From: Phanerochaete sordida
Taxonomy: Eukaryota; Basidiomycota; Agaricomycetes; Polyporales; Phanerochaetaceae
Direction: 5' to 3'
NCBI GenBank assembly: GCA_019973155.2
Contig: BPQB01000103.1
Location: forward strand, 37,435-101,434
DNA length: 64,000 nt
Part shown: positions 12,447 through 23,570 of the stretch, piece after piece
Numbering within the stretch: the stretch's first letter is position 1
How the letters are laid out: the number at the start of each line of letters is the position of its first letter
The notes under the pieces: generated by a model
Database searches by the model: none
What the model saw: only the letters and a program-made list of their open reading frames with translations
Told to the model about the DNA's origin: nothing
Translations under genes and position numbers: made by a program

Positions 12447-14077
12447 ATGCCTACCAGCGACGAGGTAGGTGTATCTATATTGCGTGCTAATGCTGATGCT
12501 CAACGCGGGATACACTCGTACAGACGGACGCAGAGAGCATACCCGCTGCTCATCGCTTGCCGCAGGAAATATTCAAGAACATCATCGACAATGCGCTACC
12601 TGAATTTCCGACATCGAGCTACTACGCGGAAGATAGGCAGGTCTTCGGGCACTATTCCCTCGTATGCCGATACTGGGCGATCCATACTCGCGAACCCATC
12701 TTCGCCTGTCTGAAGCTTCGCTCACGGGACGATGCCAAACGCCTCCTCGAATTCGCCAAATCTACCACCCTAGGAATGACCATTGGCATTTATGTCCAGG
12801 AAATCAGCCTTGAGCTGACAATTCCAAGTTTCTCCCCGCCGTGGGCTCACCTTGTGCTTCATCTGCTGCCCCGCTCCCTATTCCCAAACCTGAGCCAGAT
12901 TTCAGTGGTACTGTCCCAGAACCCGACTATTAGCGGTGAAGCAAGCTTATCCATCGCGCCACGCACTCCGTTTTCCGACCTGCCACGTTCAATCCCCTTC
13001 TCAGCGTCTCAAGGTGTCGACTTCCTTCTCGTGGACGACCTTCACTTCTCAAGTCTCGCTCACCTTGCTATATTTATCGCGTCTTTCCGCAAGCCGGGCA
13101 AGTTCAGCCAGTTCAATAAATATACTCCCACTGTATTTCTACGCAGAGTGACATGGGAGGATGGGAATGCGCTGGAGACACCTCAACTCGTTCCGCTTAC
13201 TTGGACTTTCCGCGGCCCTCCAGAACACTTCCCCAGCATTAAGGGCAGCAGCACCACACCATGGAGGTGGCTGGAGCTATTCCCTACACGCAGTAATGTT
13301 CACCCAATGCCAAATGCACACAGTGCACGTCTGTCGCACACTCCTCAAATTCTGGACAGAGATGAGAGACATCACATCTATGCAATCCTCCGAGATATAC
13401 GCAAGTCTGAGCGCACCAAGACCGAACTATTCGACATACTCCGTGGCCACGACGCCAAATTAAGTGTGGAACCCAACTACCTCCAGTATCATGTGGGTGG
13501 GAGTGATACCATCAGATTCTTCTTGAACAGTACTGGCCATGTAGCGAAGATCTGGCTCCAATTTTGGGTGCATTGTCATTATCGTTGTTCTGACGTCGAC
13601 AAGGTACTTCTGGTTTTACCCAATATTGAGACGCATGTCATCGCGTTTTTCGCGGCACTGGAGTCTTTGACAATTGTGGTTGATAAACATAACTGCACGA
13701 AGCACCAGTGCGCCGCTGTGCGCGCTCGCATGCCAAGGCTGGCTGCGCAAGGCAAACTTGTGGTGGAGTGGGCATGGGAACCATCACGGGGAGAAGAAGG
13801 ACGAACTTCAGAAGGCAGTGGATCTCAGCATGAAGAGGCTGAGGAAGCGGCGGAAACCGAGCACGGAGAGAATGTGCTGCCAGTGGCGAGCACCGCGACT
13901 GTCTCAGACATTCCGCGACTTGCGCAGGAACTTGGGGGGGATACGGACGAGGTCGATGAAGGAGACATGGATTTTATCCGCACGCGTAAGCTTGCCTCCA
14001 ATGCCTCTGATTCCGTTCAGTCGCTGACAGTCTGTTTTATTAGTGCTGCGATACGGATACGAGGCGTGTTGAACTGA
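12447..14077 (+). CDS. F-box-like protein, copy B (523 aa, 2 exons)
   Basis: Exon 1 is 12447-12464 (MPTSDE), the intron is 12465-12523 (GTAGGT...ACAG, 59 nt) and exon 2 is 12524-14077. The F-box is near residues 14-60 (RLPQEIFKNIIDNAL, YSLVCRYWAIHTREP). The middle is Leu-rich (WAHLVLHLLPRSLFPNL) and the C-terminus is acidic, with a DTDEVDEGDMDF stretch absent from copy A. By family knowledge the F-box would bind Skp1 in an SCF ubiquitin ligase; the target is unknown. This copy looks like the less damaged of the two tandem paralogues. The short first exon is inferred from splice consensus and frame, so its exact start is less sure than the body. Confidence 0.75.
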
Positions 14078-14689
14078 GACTGGGGCCGGAAAGGGACCTT
14101 GCAAACATGTCGGGCTGATATCTACGTTACCAAATATTCCACTCTCGCGTTGCTCGTAGCTAAATATCGCTGAATCGCCGTACTGCGCGGAGCGATCCTA
14201 GCTGTCTCTCAGGAGCAGGAGTTCCATTATTCACGATGCAATATGATTGCACTTCCCGTCTATGTCGTCTAGGGTCATCAACTGCCCAGTGGGCATACCA
14301 TCTACTGACGAAGTCAGTCGGCAATAATATTGTTTGCTGTGTACGATGCAAATAGCGAAAGGCGGCCGCATGCGCGAGCTGCAGGTCGCGCGGAGTAACG
14401 ACGCGCGCGGGCCGAGTGAATTGAGATGGACGAGGAGAAAGGGTCGGCCGTCTGCTCAAAGCCGAGCAGTATCCAGCTTTGCTGCGCTCACATGTCTTGA
14501 TAGCACGTGCTTCAGAATTTTGCCGTGCGCTGATCGTGACGTCGAGCAGCTATCCGTAGAAATGGCTGCTCTGGTTCCGGGGTTGTTCGGTTGTACATTC
14601 GTTCCGACTCCACGAATACAGCCATGTTCTGCAACCACCGACCATCTGCGGGCATTGCAGCGCCCTCGTCTCTAGGCTGCCAAGATCTT

Positions 14690-15628
14690 ACATTCGTTGC
14701 TCAGTGTACCCTCTCAGGGGGACCAGACATGCACCTCGACACGGTCAAGCCACCGACACACCCCGCACACGAGCCGCCACGGCACGCGCACCTCGATCGT
14801 CGCCAGGATGTGCGCGGCGTACGCGGCTTCAACGACGCCCATCGCCGCACCGAAAGCAGCGCCGCCACGCCAGTGCGCGCCAGCGTTGGGCACGTCCGGG
14901 ACGCCCCCGCCGGGGAAGTGCGCGGCAGCGAGCGCGAGAATGGATACGCGTGTGCCGGTGGAGCCCGGGTGCCGCAGGAACGCGTAGATGCCGCGCGCTG
15001 CGAGCGTGTGGCGCGCTCGAAGGGGACCTTGCGACCGAGCTGGGCGTGCGCAGGGAGTCGCAACGGTGTGCCGAGAGCCGTGGAGGGCATGCGGGGCGCG
15101 AGGCTGGGGAGCGAGAGCGGGACCGGCCCGGTGGTATGGGAGGTGGGCGAGGCTCGAAGACGAAGGCGCGAGAACTGGGGAGAGCAGCGCCAGCCGCGAT
15201 CGCGTTCGCGAGGTGGATGGTCCGCTGCTGGATCGTCAGCACCCGGACGATGCTGTTAGGTGTGCGACGCACCTTGAGCACTGCGCGCAAATGTGCTACC
15301 GTAGGACAACGCGCACCAGACAGCGAGTGCTACGCCCGGACGTCCTCGGTGTACTTCGCGCGCTCCTGCGCAGGCGGCGCCGCGTTCGGCGGCGTCAGCG
15401 TGTAGTGCGCGGACACGGTGGGCGGCGGTGGCGGCGTGGCCGCGCAGCAAGCGGGTGTGAAGTGAAGGTGAGGACGGCCCGCAGCCAGCCGTCCGGAAGC
15501 AACGTCGCGGCGACTTCTTGTGAGTCGTCCGCCGGGATAGCCCGCGCGAATGTGTCGAGCCAGGCTGCGCCGATGGTGTGCGCGTCGACTGGAGCGGCGA
15601 TGGAGGACGTGGTGGCGCTTGGGAGCAA
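14690..15628 (-). pseudogene. Chimeric pseudogene FMO/ICMT (copy B)
   Basis: Same fusion as at 6.5-7.45 kb. FMO-like start: DAHTIGAAWLDTFARA, then DGWLRAVLTFTS. The switch to the ICMT-like SAHYTLTPPNAAPPAQE is near 15,410. The body keeps AHAQLGRK but loses the RHPGYTG motif to frameshifts. Because the join is at the equivalent place in both units, the fusion arose before the 8.4-kb duplication. A GC-rich plus-strand shadow of 222-233 codons overlaps it and is not a gene. Confidence 0.78.
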
Positions 15629-15821
15629 GCGTCGTTGTCGCGCGGCGCAATGTCAAAGGGCGCACCCGTTATAGGCGGCGGGAGATGGCTTGCGGATACG
15701 GGGCCTGATTCAGTGGTCGTCCGAGCATCTTGATTTCACTGTGAGATGCCAGGAGCCTGATTTTTTTTCATTGTCGAAGCGGTTGGGCGGTCGTCCAGGC
15801 TATATTTTGCCGAGGTTATAT

Positions 15822-16231
15822 GGTAACGCTCTATATCGTGTGCTCAGTTCTGAGGAACGTTGGATAGGTGACAGACCTACGGCTTCGTGTGTTCGAGATT
15901 GCTTGTCCGCGCGGGCGGCGACTGCTTTCGACTCACGCCGTCCCGCGTGAAGATATTCGTTGGGACCCGGGTCGGCTTTGTCACCCGCCGGTTTGGTCAT
16001 GCAACCTGCATATCGCTGAGAATGCGTGAGTGCGCTCTATATCGGATGTTCAGTTTCGAGGACCCTTGGATGGGCGACAGACCCACGGCTTCGTGTCTTC
16101 GAGATCGTCCGTCCGCGCGGGCGGCGACAGCTTTCGACGCACGCGGTCCCGCGGGGAGGTTCGTGGGGGCTCGGGTCGGGTCTTTTCGCCCGTGAGTCTC
16201 GCGCATTTTAGCGAGGTCACGCAGAGACGAG
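15822..16231 (+). repeat. Two tandem copies of a 206-bp block upstream of alpha copy 2
   Basis: Markers recur at a spacing of exactly 206 bp: GCTCTATATCG at 15828 and 16034, ACGGCTTCGTGT at 15879 and 16085, and GTCCGCGCGGGCGGCGAC at 15905 and 16111. Unit 1 has only one copy (about 7.68-7.86 kb). The block sits about 200-600 bp upstream of the alpha 2 start, so it may be promoter sequence. Confidence 0.8.
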
Positions 16232-16433
16232 CTGGTGCGCTGCGATATCCACAGGAACGTGGAGGGAGTTGAAGGGAAGCCGCGCAGAGCGCGGAGCACG
16301 CGACGCTCGGGATCTCCCGGCATCCCCAAAGAGGAAGGTCTAGTCGGGAGCGTGAGAGTCGAAGCTCGTTGGACTCGCACAGCCATCTTCCGTCCATGCG
16401 ATGACGCGCGTCGAGACGCGAACCAAGGCGACC

Positions 16434-17220
16434 ATGGTCAGAGAAGCTCGGCCTGTCGGCGCGGCCAGCAAGAAACGCGCATATAGCGGGGCAACCTCCG
16501 AGGAACGCGTGGCAGGCCCTAGCAAGCGTGTCCGCCTACAAGACAGCGCCGCGGGGCCTTCTGAGCAAGGTAGGTCCCAGAGTCGTTCGTGCGTACGCTG
16601 CATAGCTGACGCGCAGCTGTTACAGACGGCGCACCGGTCCCGGCCCCCGAGACGCGTCTCCCCGCTGCCCAACAGAGTGCTCCAGGCATCCACTTTGCGC
16701 CACCAACCACCGCTCAATCGGAGGCGTCCAGGGACAAGCACATGGCAGACCTCGCCGGCCTGCGCGCGCAGCTGCTGGACATGCACGAGGACTTTACCGC
16801 GATCTACCAAAGGTCCCGGTCAGCGTCTGCCCGCCCTTCCGACAGTTCCCGTGCGGACGCCCCCGCAGCAAGGCCCCCACAAGTGAGTCGTATGCCCCCC
16901 ATAGCTCCACCGCCACACACGCTGATGAGACGCAGGCACCCGCACCGCCCGCGATCAAACAAGAGGCCGAGTCGCTCGCGCTCTTCTTCCAGCGGAGCAC
17001 CGAGCGCCCCGCCCAGCTGCAGCGCGAGACCGCGCTCGCCGACGCGAACGCGCGGCTGCGGGACGACGTCGAGCGGTTCCGCGCCCAGGCCGCTGCTATG
17101 GAACGAATGCTTGACGAAGAGCGTGACGCGGCGTTGAATCAGGAGGCGGTGCACCACGCGGAGCTCGCGCGGCTGCACGAGAGGGTTGCTGAGGAGGTGA
17201 AGAGGAATGCTGAGCTTTAG
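16434..17220 (+). CDS. Small coiled-coil protein, family alpha copy 2 (225 aa, 3 exons)
   Basis: Exons: 16434-16569, 16626-16882, 16936-17220. The introns (56 and 53 nt) lie at the same places and phases as in copy 1. The basic patch reads RVAGPSKRVRLQD, then the conserved MADLAGLRAQLLDMHEDF block, the linker and the coiled coil (LADANARLRDDVER). The frame ends at a TAG where the other copies have CAG (ELQAEV), so about 25 C-terminal residues are missing. It is otherwise intact. Either a truncated functional protein or a gene at the start of decay. Function unknown. Confidence 0.65.
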
Positions 17221-17499
17221 GCTGAAGTCAGGGCCCGGAGCGCGTCAGACATGGAGAGGGTCGAACGCGGACGGCGCGAACCGTAGGCAGCGACAGCGAG
17301 CAACGCGTAGGATGGGCGCATTGGAGACACGGGAGACTATGGAAGCTGTACCGCTGCGAATCAAGTGCGCTATCTTCATGCACCATCTACGTCTGGTCCT
17401 GGTGGACCGCCAGCATACAGACGGACATCCTCCTTGCCCTCCCATGCGCATATATTCACCCCAGCCAGTCTCCCCGTCGCAAGTCGAGCGGCGTCCGGA

Positions 17500-18300
17500 A
17501 TCTCGGAAGCCGGTGCTGACCGGACGTCCCACAACGCCAGCGACTCGCGCGGCCCCGATACCCTTCACTGCTCAAGGGCACCTCTTCCCGTTCAATTCCG
17601 CCTCAGGCGACGACACACTCAGCGGCGGCCAAACCCAGACCCGCAGCCCAGCCCACCGGTCTGCGCCCACTGTCGCTGGAGGCGCACAGGGCCATTCCCG
17701 CCCCGGACCAAAGCACGGCGTCCAGCGCCGCCACCGTCGTCCGCCGCCGAGCCGCGTACACCGCGCGTGCAGGCACCCACACGACTGGCCCTGCTGCTCC
17801 GCCGACCGCCGAGCTGAAGACGCGACCCCGCACCCGCCTCGGACGACCGGCTGCGGCGAGCCTTCGGACTGCCGGGCGCGACGCTGACGCTTCCGCGCGG
17901 CTCCGCGACGACGGAGCCCGCCTCTACGCGACCGTTGGACGCGCGACGCAGCGTGCGCACGGCAATGCGAGAGGACTGCGGAGAATATGACACGAACGCG
18001 GTGCATACCCGGCGCAGCGGCGGCCGCACCGTCCGCGGTGAAGCGGAGACGGCGTGCCTTTCCCGGTCGTCCAGCGACACACCGCAGTGGGCGTCGCGCG
18101 GCTGCAGCGCGAAACCGAGCGCCGCGACGCACCTGGAGGCGGCCGCCGTGCGCACGCCCGACGCGGGGCGCGACGACGCCTTTGAGTAGGACGCTGCGCG
18201 CGGCGCGTGGGCATCGACCTGGACCGCAGCTGGGCACGGAAGCACGTTCGTTGCGCGCGCGCGTGTACGGCGTTCCGCCAGAAGGCCCCCCCCCCTTCCA
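17500..18300 (+). pseudogene. Decayed coiled-coil copy (beta 2)
   Basis: Counterpart of beta 1 in unit 2. The reading frame near 17.87 kb still shows DADASARLRDDGARL, clearly related to the alpha coil ADANARLRDDVER. Stops and frame changes interrupt it. The sequence between 17.23 and 17.5 kb matches the 3' flank of alpha copy 1 (8.88-9.06 kb). Confidence 0.6.
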
Positions 18301-18659
18301 AGCACGCACCGCTCGCCTGTCCTTTTCATAGTCTACCAGGCATGGAAACAACGTCCGCAGCCCCCTGCATCATATTTGGCGTAGACGTCGCCCAGTGCCA
18401 GCCGCAAATTCCGGCGCGGACCAAAATCGCTTCAACGGGACTTTGCGTTCGCCTTCACAAAATCACATTCTTGCTCGCGGCGCACAGGCTAGAGCCCGTG
18501 TCCGCACACGAGGCGGCTGCACGTCATATCGTTCGCCTGTCGTATCCCTACTAGTACATGTATCGAAGCCAGAACGCTGAGCCCATAGGACGACTCAGGA
18601 GGCCAGGCCTTGCGAGCTTCACTCGACCACGGTATGGTCCTTCCACATGAGGTACAGGT

Positions 18660-19110
18660 AATCTCCCGCCCTGTCTAAACTGCAGCAGGGCGAGGCCCGC
18701 CGGATGAGGCGGGTGCGGACGTCTGCGCCTCAGCGGCCGGCGGAGCGGCGCGGGTATGTCGCGCGGGTGCCTGCACGCGCAGTGTGCGCGGCTCGGCTCG
18801 GCTCGGCAGCGTGCGTTTGCGGCGAAGACAGACGCTCCGGGGGCGCGGGGCGCGGGGCACCGCGCGAGCGGACGCAGCCCTTTAGTGAGGGGCGGGAGGG
18901 TCCTGGCGGGTCTCTGGCTGCCTGCGCCGCAGACCGGTGGGTGCGGCCGTGCGACCGACCTTGGCTGCCGCGTAGTATGCCGTCGCTAGAGGCATTGGGC
19001 GAAGTTGATGGCGAGAAGAGGTGCCCTCGAGCAGCGAAGGGTGTCGGAGCCGCGCGAGGCGCCGGCGTTGTGGGATTCTGGACGCCGCTCGACTTGCTGT
19101 GCAGAGTGTC
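18660..19110 (-). pseudogene. Decayed coiled-coil fragment (beta 3), inverted
   Basis: Minus-strand sequence matching beta 1, including CCAGGACCCTCCCGCCCCTC near 18.9 kb and an ETSAPASS-like stretch (QTSAPASSGGPR). It ends abruptly near 18.66 kb, which is the outer edge of the inverted copy. It lies downstream of alpha copy 3, as beta lies downstream of alpha in the direct units. Confidence 0.55.
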
Positions 19111-19288
19111 CGGGTGGGTGTATGCGGATGGGAGGCCGATAAGGGCGGTCGCCTGTATGCTGGCGGTTCACAAGGGCCAGACATGGATCGAGGACGAAGA
19201 TGACTTACCTGATTTGCCACAGTATAGCCCACTCATTCTCCAGTCGCTCCGACGTCTTTTCCTGAGCATTGCTCGCTGCCCTTGCCTA

Positions 19289-20142
19289 CTACTCGCGCCG
19301 ACCGCGTTCGACCCGCCCCTCGGCGGACGAGCGATGGACGCGGACCTCGGCCTGAAGCTCGGCATTCCGTCTCTTCTCCTCGGCAATCCTCTTGTGCAGC
19401 CGCGCGAGCTCCGCGTGGTGCGCTGCCTCCGCATCCATCGCCGCGTCACGCTCCTCGTCGAGCGTTCGTCCCAGTGCAGCAGCCTGCGCGCGGAGCCGCG
19501 CGACGTCGTCCCGCAACTGCGCGTTCGCGTCGGCGAGCGCGGTCTCGCGCTGCAGCTGGGCGGGGCGCTCGGTGCTCCGCTGGAAGAAGAGCGTGAGAGC
19601 CTCGGCCTCCTGCTTGACCGCGGGCGGTGCGGGTGCCTGCGTTTTGTCGGCGTGCGCAGCGGTGCAGGGCGGACGCGGGCGGCAGACCTTTGGGGCACTT
19701 GCAGCAGGAGCCGACGCGCCAGCGGCGCTGCTGGACGCGAGAGCGAGCGCCCCCCGCCGGTAGATGGAGTTAAAGACGTGGTGGATGTCCAGCAGCTGCG
19801 CGCGCAGGCCGGCGAGCTCGGCCATGTGTCTGTCTTTGGCCGCCTCCGCTTGTGCTGCAGTCTGAGGCGTAGTTGGTAGCGCGTCTCGGGTGCCTCCAGC
19901 AGGCTGTTGGGGACGCGTCTCCGGTGCCAGTGCCGGTGCCGGTGCGCCGTCTGTGACAGCTGCTTGTCAGCTATGCAGCGGACGCACGAAGGACTTCGGG
20001 ACCTACCTTGCTCAGAAGGCCCCATGTCGGTGTCTTTCCAGCAGACACGCTTGTTAGGGCCTGCCACGCGTTCCCCGGATGTTGCCCCGCTATATGCGCG
20101 TTTCGTGCCGGACGGACCGACAGGCGGAGCTTCTCCTGCCAT
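19289..20142 (-). CDS. Small coiled-coil protein, family alpha copy 3 (248 aa, 3 exons)
   Basis: Exons on the minus strand: 20142-20007, 19950-19688, 19636-19289, with introns of 56 and 51 nt at the conserved positions. The lengths sum to 249 codons. It starts MAGEAPPVGPSGTKRAYSG, with the basic patch RVAGPNKRVCWKD, then MAELAGLRAQLLDIH, then a coiled coil ending HKRIAEEKRRNAELQAEV. The second intron has a weaker donor (GTCTGC). It lies in an inverted repeat copy whose 5' flank (20.15-20.32 kb) matches those of copies 1 and 2. The open frame appears complete. Function unknown. Confidence 0.65.
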
Positions 20143-20768
20143 GGTCGCCGTGGGCAGACGATGGCTGTGCGAGTCCAACGAGCTTCGGCTCCCACGCTCC
20201 CAACTGACCTTCCTCTTTGAGAGCACCGGGAGATCCCGAACGTCGCGTGCTCCAGGGTACGTATCCCTGAATTGGGATATTCCAACGCTCGCCTCCCTCC
20301 ACACCCCGTTCCACGCACATAGACGCGTAATTACAGTTGACGACTCTCTTGCTGAGGTCTTGCTTCCCCGTGCCATTCTTATGATCCTACTATCAGCGCT
20401 GTATTCCATTGAACCGCCGGACTGTGCGATTGGGGTCCTCGAATACGAGCCCATGGGACACCTGTGTACACCCGCCAAGCTCGTTGACGATCCTTCGCAC
20501 TGTTGAGTTCACGCGTTGTGTCTCACCCACCGGAGGCCGGGGCGGGCGCGGCCGCCAGTCCGCTTCATCGTCCTTCTGACTGTTTCTTGTACGTTAGGTT
20601 CATCGGTCCTTCGCTCGGGCGAAGTGGTGGCACGACGCACACGGCTCACAGGCTGGAACGTTCCACCGGCAACGGGTCAGTGTTCCAGGGGAGCGCTTCC
20701 ATTCGTACCGTGGTCTGCTCTTGATTTCCGTGTCCTGGGAATACTAGGACAGTAGACTTCGCTAACTG
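20143..20768. other. Shared 5' flank of alpha 3 and repeat debris
   Basis: The first about 180 bp are the upstream flank common to alpha copies 1-3. The remainder contains fragments resembling the left arms of the 8.4-kb units (a TCCTGGGAATACTAGGA motif near 20.73 kb). No gene is seen. Confidence 0.5.
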
Positions 20769-21466
20769 ATGATCACGATGAAGAAACGTGCTCGTCGCGC
20801 GGTTCGAGTCACTGTCCAGACGCCAGATTCGGTGCAGCTGCCGAAGATCTCTTCCGCCTCCGGTATTCTGCCATGCCCTTCGTCGCTGGACAGAGCGGTT
20901 GCGGTTCTATGTGCCAATGATATAGGCTCCAGATTGTCTACGTGCGCCGACGTCTTGAACGCCATCTACCAGCGGGCGGCGTCCGCGCGCGCTTCCGGCG
21001 GCGCCCGCGCGTTCGCTCCTGCAGCAAGGCCCCCACAAGTGAGTCGTATGCCCCCCAGATCTCCACCGCCACACACGCTGACGAGATGCAGGCACCCGCA
21101 ACCCCAGAGATCCAACAAGAGACCGACTCCCTCGCGCTCTTCTTCCAGCGGAGCACCGAGCGCCCCGCCCAGCTGCAGCGCGAGACCGCGCTCGCCGACG
21201 CGAACGCGCGGCTGCGGGAAGATCTCGCCCGACTCCGCACGCAGGCTGCCGCCGCGGAACGCGCACTTGACGAAGAACGTGACGCGGCCTTGAAGCAGGA
21301 GGCAGTGCAACACGCGGAGCTCGCACGGCTGCATGAGAGGGTTGCTGAGGAGGTGAAGAGGAATGCCGAGCTTCAGGCTGAGGTCAGGGCTCGCCGCTCG
21401 TCCGCTGAGGAGAGGGTTGAACGCGGTCTGCGCGAGCCACAGGGGACGCCGGGGGCCAGTCTATAG
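20769..21466 (+). CDS. Coiled-coil protein, family alpha copy 4 with a different N-terminus (214 aa, 2 exons)
   Basis: Exon 1 is 20769-21038, the intron is 21039-21091 (GTGAGT...GCAG) and exon 2 is 21092-21466, giving 215 codons. The second half is typical alpha: AIYQRAASARASGG, intron, then the coil (ERPAQLQRETALADANARLR) and ELQAEVRARRSSAEERVER. The usual first exon with AGPSKR is missing. The frame is instead open through an unrelated basic start (MITMKKRARRAVRV). This looks like a 5'-truncated copy that captured new upstream sequence. The start is uncertain and the gene may not be expressed. Confidence 0.5.
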
Positions 21467-21659
21467 AACGACCGTGTCGGGGCCAGGAGCGACATCCATG
21501 TACGTGGTCGCACAGGCTGCCGGGCGTCGCACTGACATGAATGAAGTGCATTTACCAACCGCAGTCGACTGCTTTTGCGAGGCATGGTACGCCATGCGCG
21601 CTAGTGAAGGACCGCCGGGCAGGTCATTGCCTTCCTCGCCTTCTCCACCCGCATATACC

Positions 21660-22420
21660 CACCGATCCGAGCGTGGTTCGTCGCGAAGATCTCCGCAACC
21701 TCAGCTGCCCACGGAACGCGACGTGTCAGCGCCGCCAGACGGCGCTCCGACGGCGCCGTCGAGGGAACGAGGCTGCGTGCGCATTCGACAAGCGTATCTG
21801 CGCGGCGTGCCCACCGTCATCCACCACCGCCCACCACAGCACCCAATATAACACCGTGCACCCCGCGCGCGTGCACAGCACGCACGACGCTCACCAGTAG
21901 CACCACCCGCGGCGCACCGGCCCTGCAGCCGCACGTGCCGCTCCTGCTTTCACGGTGTTCCTCCAGCAGCGGCGGCTCCCCGCACTCCAGCCGGACACGG
22001 TACGCCCCAGACTTGTCGCCACGCCCGAGAGCCCGGACGCACCACCGCACGAGACGCACCATGACGTCGCCGCAGTCTGCCCAGGAGATCGCTCCGCGCG
22101 CGCCCAGCACCGCCGGCGCCGCGCGTGCGCAGAGGTACGCTGGTGCCGAGCACGCAGCCCAGCCCGCCGTTGCGCCCGCGGCTGCGTCCGCGTCGCGTGC
22201 TCCCAACGGCGCAGCGCGCCCGTGCGTGAGGACGCACACGCGCGTCCCACCTGGGAGCGCGATGAGGTTTCGACCTGGTTTGGGTGCGCTGCACCGCGCG
22301 GCTGCGCGGGAATCGCGCGGGAGGTGCAGAGGAACGCGGGGCTCCAGGCCCAGGCCGGGACTAGGGCGCGCCGCCCGGCGGACGCGGGGCGCGTCGGACG
22401 CGGACGACGACGGCGAGCAG
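21660..22420 (+). pseudogene. Decayed coiled-coil copy (beta 4)
   Basis: GC-rich sequence downstream of alpha 4. Near 22.3 kb the frame REVQRNAGLQAQAGTRAR resembles the alpha tail EEVKRNAELQAEVRARR. Frames are disrupted. The long antisense and sense open frames of 235-502 codons that cross it have no other support. Confidence 0.45.
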
Positions 22421-22900
22421 CTCGTAGTGCGGCCGTGCGCCAGGAACGAGAGATCCATTGGAGGGAACGGGCGGCTGGATGTCGTGCTGGTGGGGAGGAG
22501 TGCGTCTCCATGTGCGGCACGCATCTACGAAGCTTCGTTAAACAGCAACGGTGCAGCCCATTTTCGACATGCCCCTGCCACGAATCGCATATACCCAAAT
22601 CCGCGCTCGAGGGTGTGCGGCGTTCCTCTGAGATCGCGGCGGCCCCGCCCCGTCCCCGTCTCAGCACCGTCTCTGCACCAGCCGCCCGCAAGATCCTCGC
22701 GCTTCCAAGCGTGCCCGTTGTTGCCAGTTTCATTAGCTGCGCGCACGGCCCCGCAGTCGCCTTGCGCTACGGACCCGGCACTCGCCCACTGGGACGGCGC
22801 ACCGACCACCGGGGTAGGCGACGCCGCAGAGCTTCAGCTCCGTCTAGCGTCCGCACACGGAGGTCCCGAGCGCATCTCGGTTTTCTCTGCGTCTCCGCCG
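22420..22900. other. GC-rich spacer between decayed copies
   Basis: No supported gene. It includes a block (22.6-22.85 kb) that resembles 10.24-10.50 kb on the same strand (GCCGTTCCTCTGAG..., TGCCCGTTGTTGCCA), so the flank of the beta copies was duplicated with them. Confidence 0.45.
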
Positions 22901-23570
22901 AGCACACACGCCTGCTGCCCGGCATATCGGCGCGTCCGACACCTCAATGCCTCCTCCGCCCCGACCGTTCTCCTCCTGGGATCACACTGCACAGCCCACA
23001 CCGCAACTTCGCCGCACGTTGCCAACGACACACGCCTATGCCCCAGGCCTCGTGCGGCGCCGTCGGAGCCGCATCAGGCCTGCAGCGCCGTCCGCCAACA
23101 TCCGCAGGCCGCGCGCGCTCCAGAAGTGCCGCGGCCGCGCGGTCGCGGCAGCACACTGCGCACGCCGCCTCGGAGGCGGCAGACCGCGCCGCAGCAGCCG
23201 CGCTGCTCGCCGCCACGCTCGTGGAGGCGCCCCGCACCCGTTCGCCCAGCGATGCCCCGCGTGCCCCGCGCAGCTGCAGCATGAACACCCGCTCAGTCCC
23301 GCGACGCGCACGCGCGGGTGTACGCCGGCGTTGCACGGCTCCGCGCGCGGCGGCGGCCGCCGTGCGCAGACTTGGCGGCGAGCGCGACGGGCCCCCAGAC
23401 AGGACGTCGCGCACGGTGCGGAGCGCGCGCGGCTGCACGGAGGATCGCGGAGGACGTTGGTAGAGCTGCAAAGGAGCGCAGAGCTCGAGGCAAAAGTCAG
23501 TGCGCGCCGCTCGTACGCCGGCACTGTCAGGACCAGCAAGATGGCGCAAGATTCGCGCGCGGCGGCGGGC
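22900..23570 (+). pseudogene. Decayed coiled-coil copy (beta 5)
   Basis: Aligns by eye to the alpha coil across most of its length: PAQLQHEHPLSPA against PAQLQRETSLADA, ERARLHGGS against ELARLHERI, and LQRSAELEAKVSARRSYA against MGRNAELQAEVRVCRSSS. Several frame changes show that it is dead. Confidence 0.5.

Larger units (their letters stand above)
10640..18640 (+). repeat. Unit 2 of the tandem segmental duplication
   Basis: Second copy of the 2.12-10.62 kb block, same orientation and gene order. Differences from unit 1: it lacks about 435 bp between the F-box gene and the chimera, it has gained an extra 206-bp tandem repeat upstream of its alpha gene, and its F-box gene keeps the ancestral ends. 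Divergence looks like roughly one difference in ten bases by eye, so the duplication is not recent. Confidence 0.85.

Noticed and set aside
20800..20830. B-box-like GGTTCGAGTC as a further tRNA
   Set aside because: No matching acceptor stem, D arm or T stem around it.
21935..23463. Plus-strand frames of 449 and 502 codons
   Set aside because: Two overlapping frames and equally long antisense frames in GC-rich sequence. The only homology seen (decayed alpha coil) lies in changing frames.
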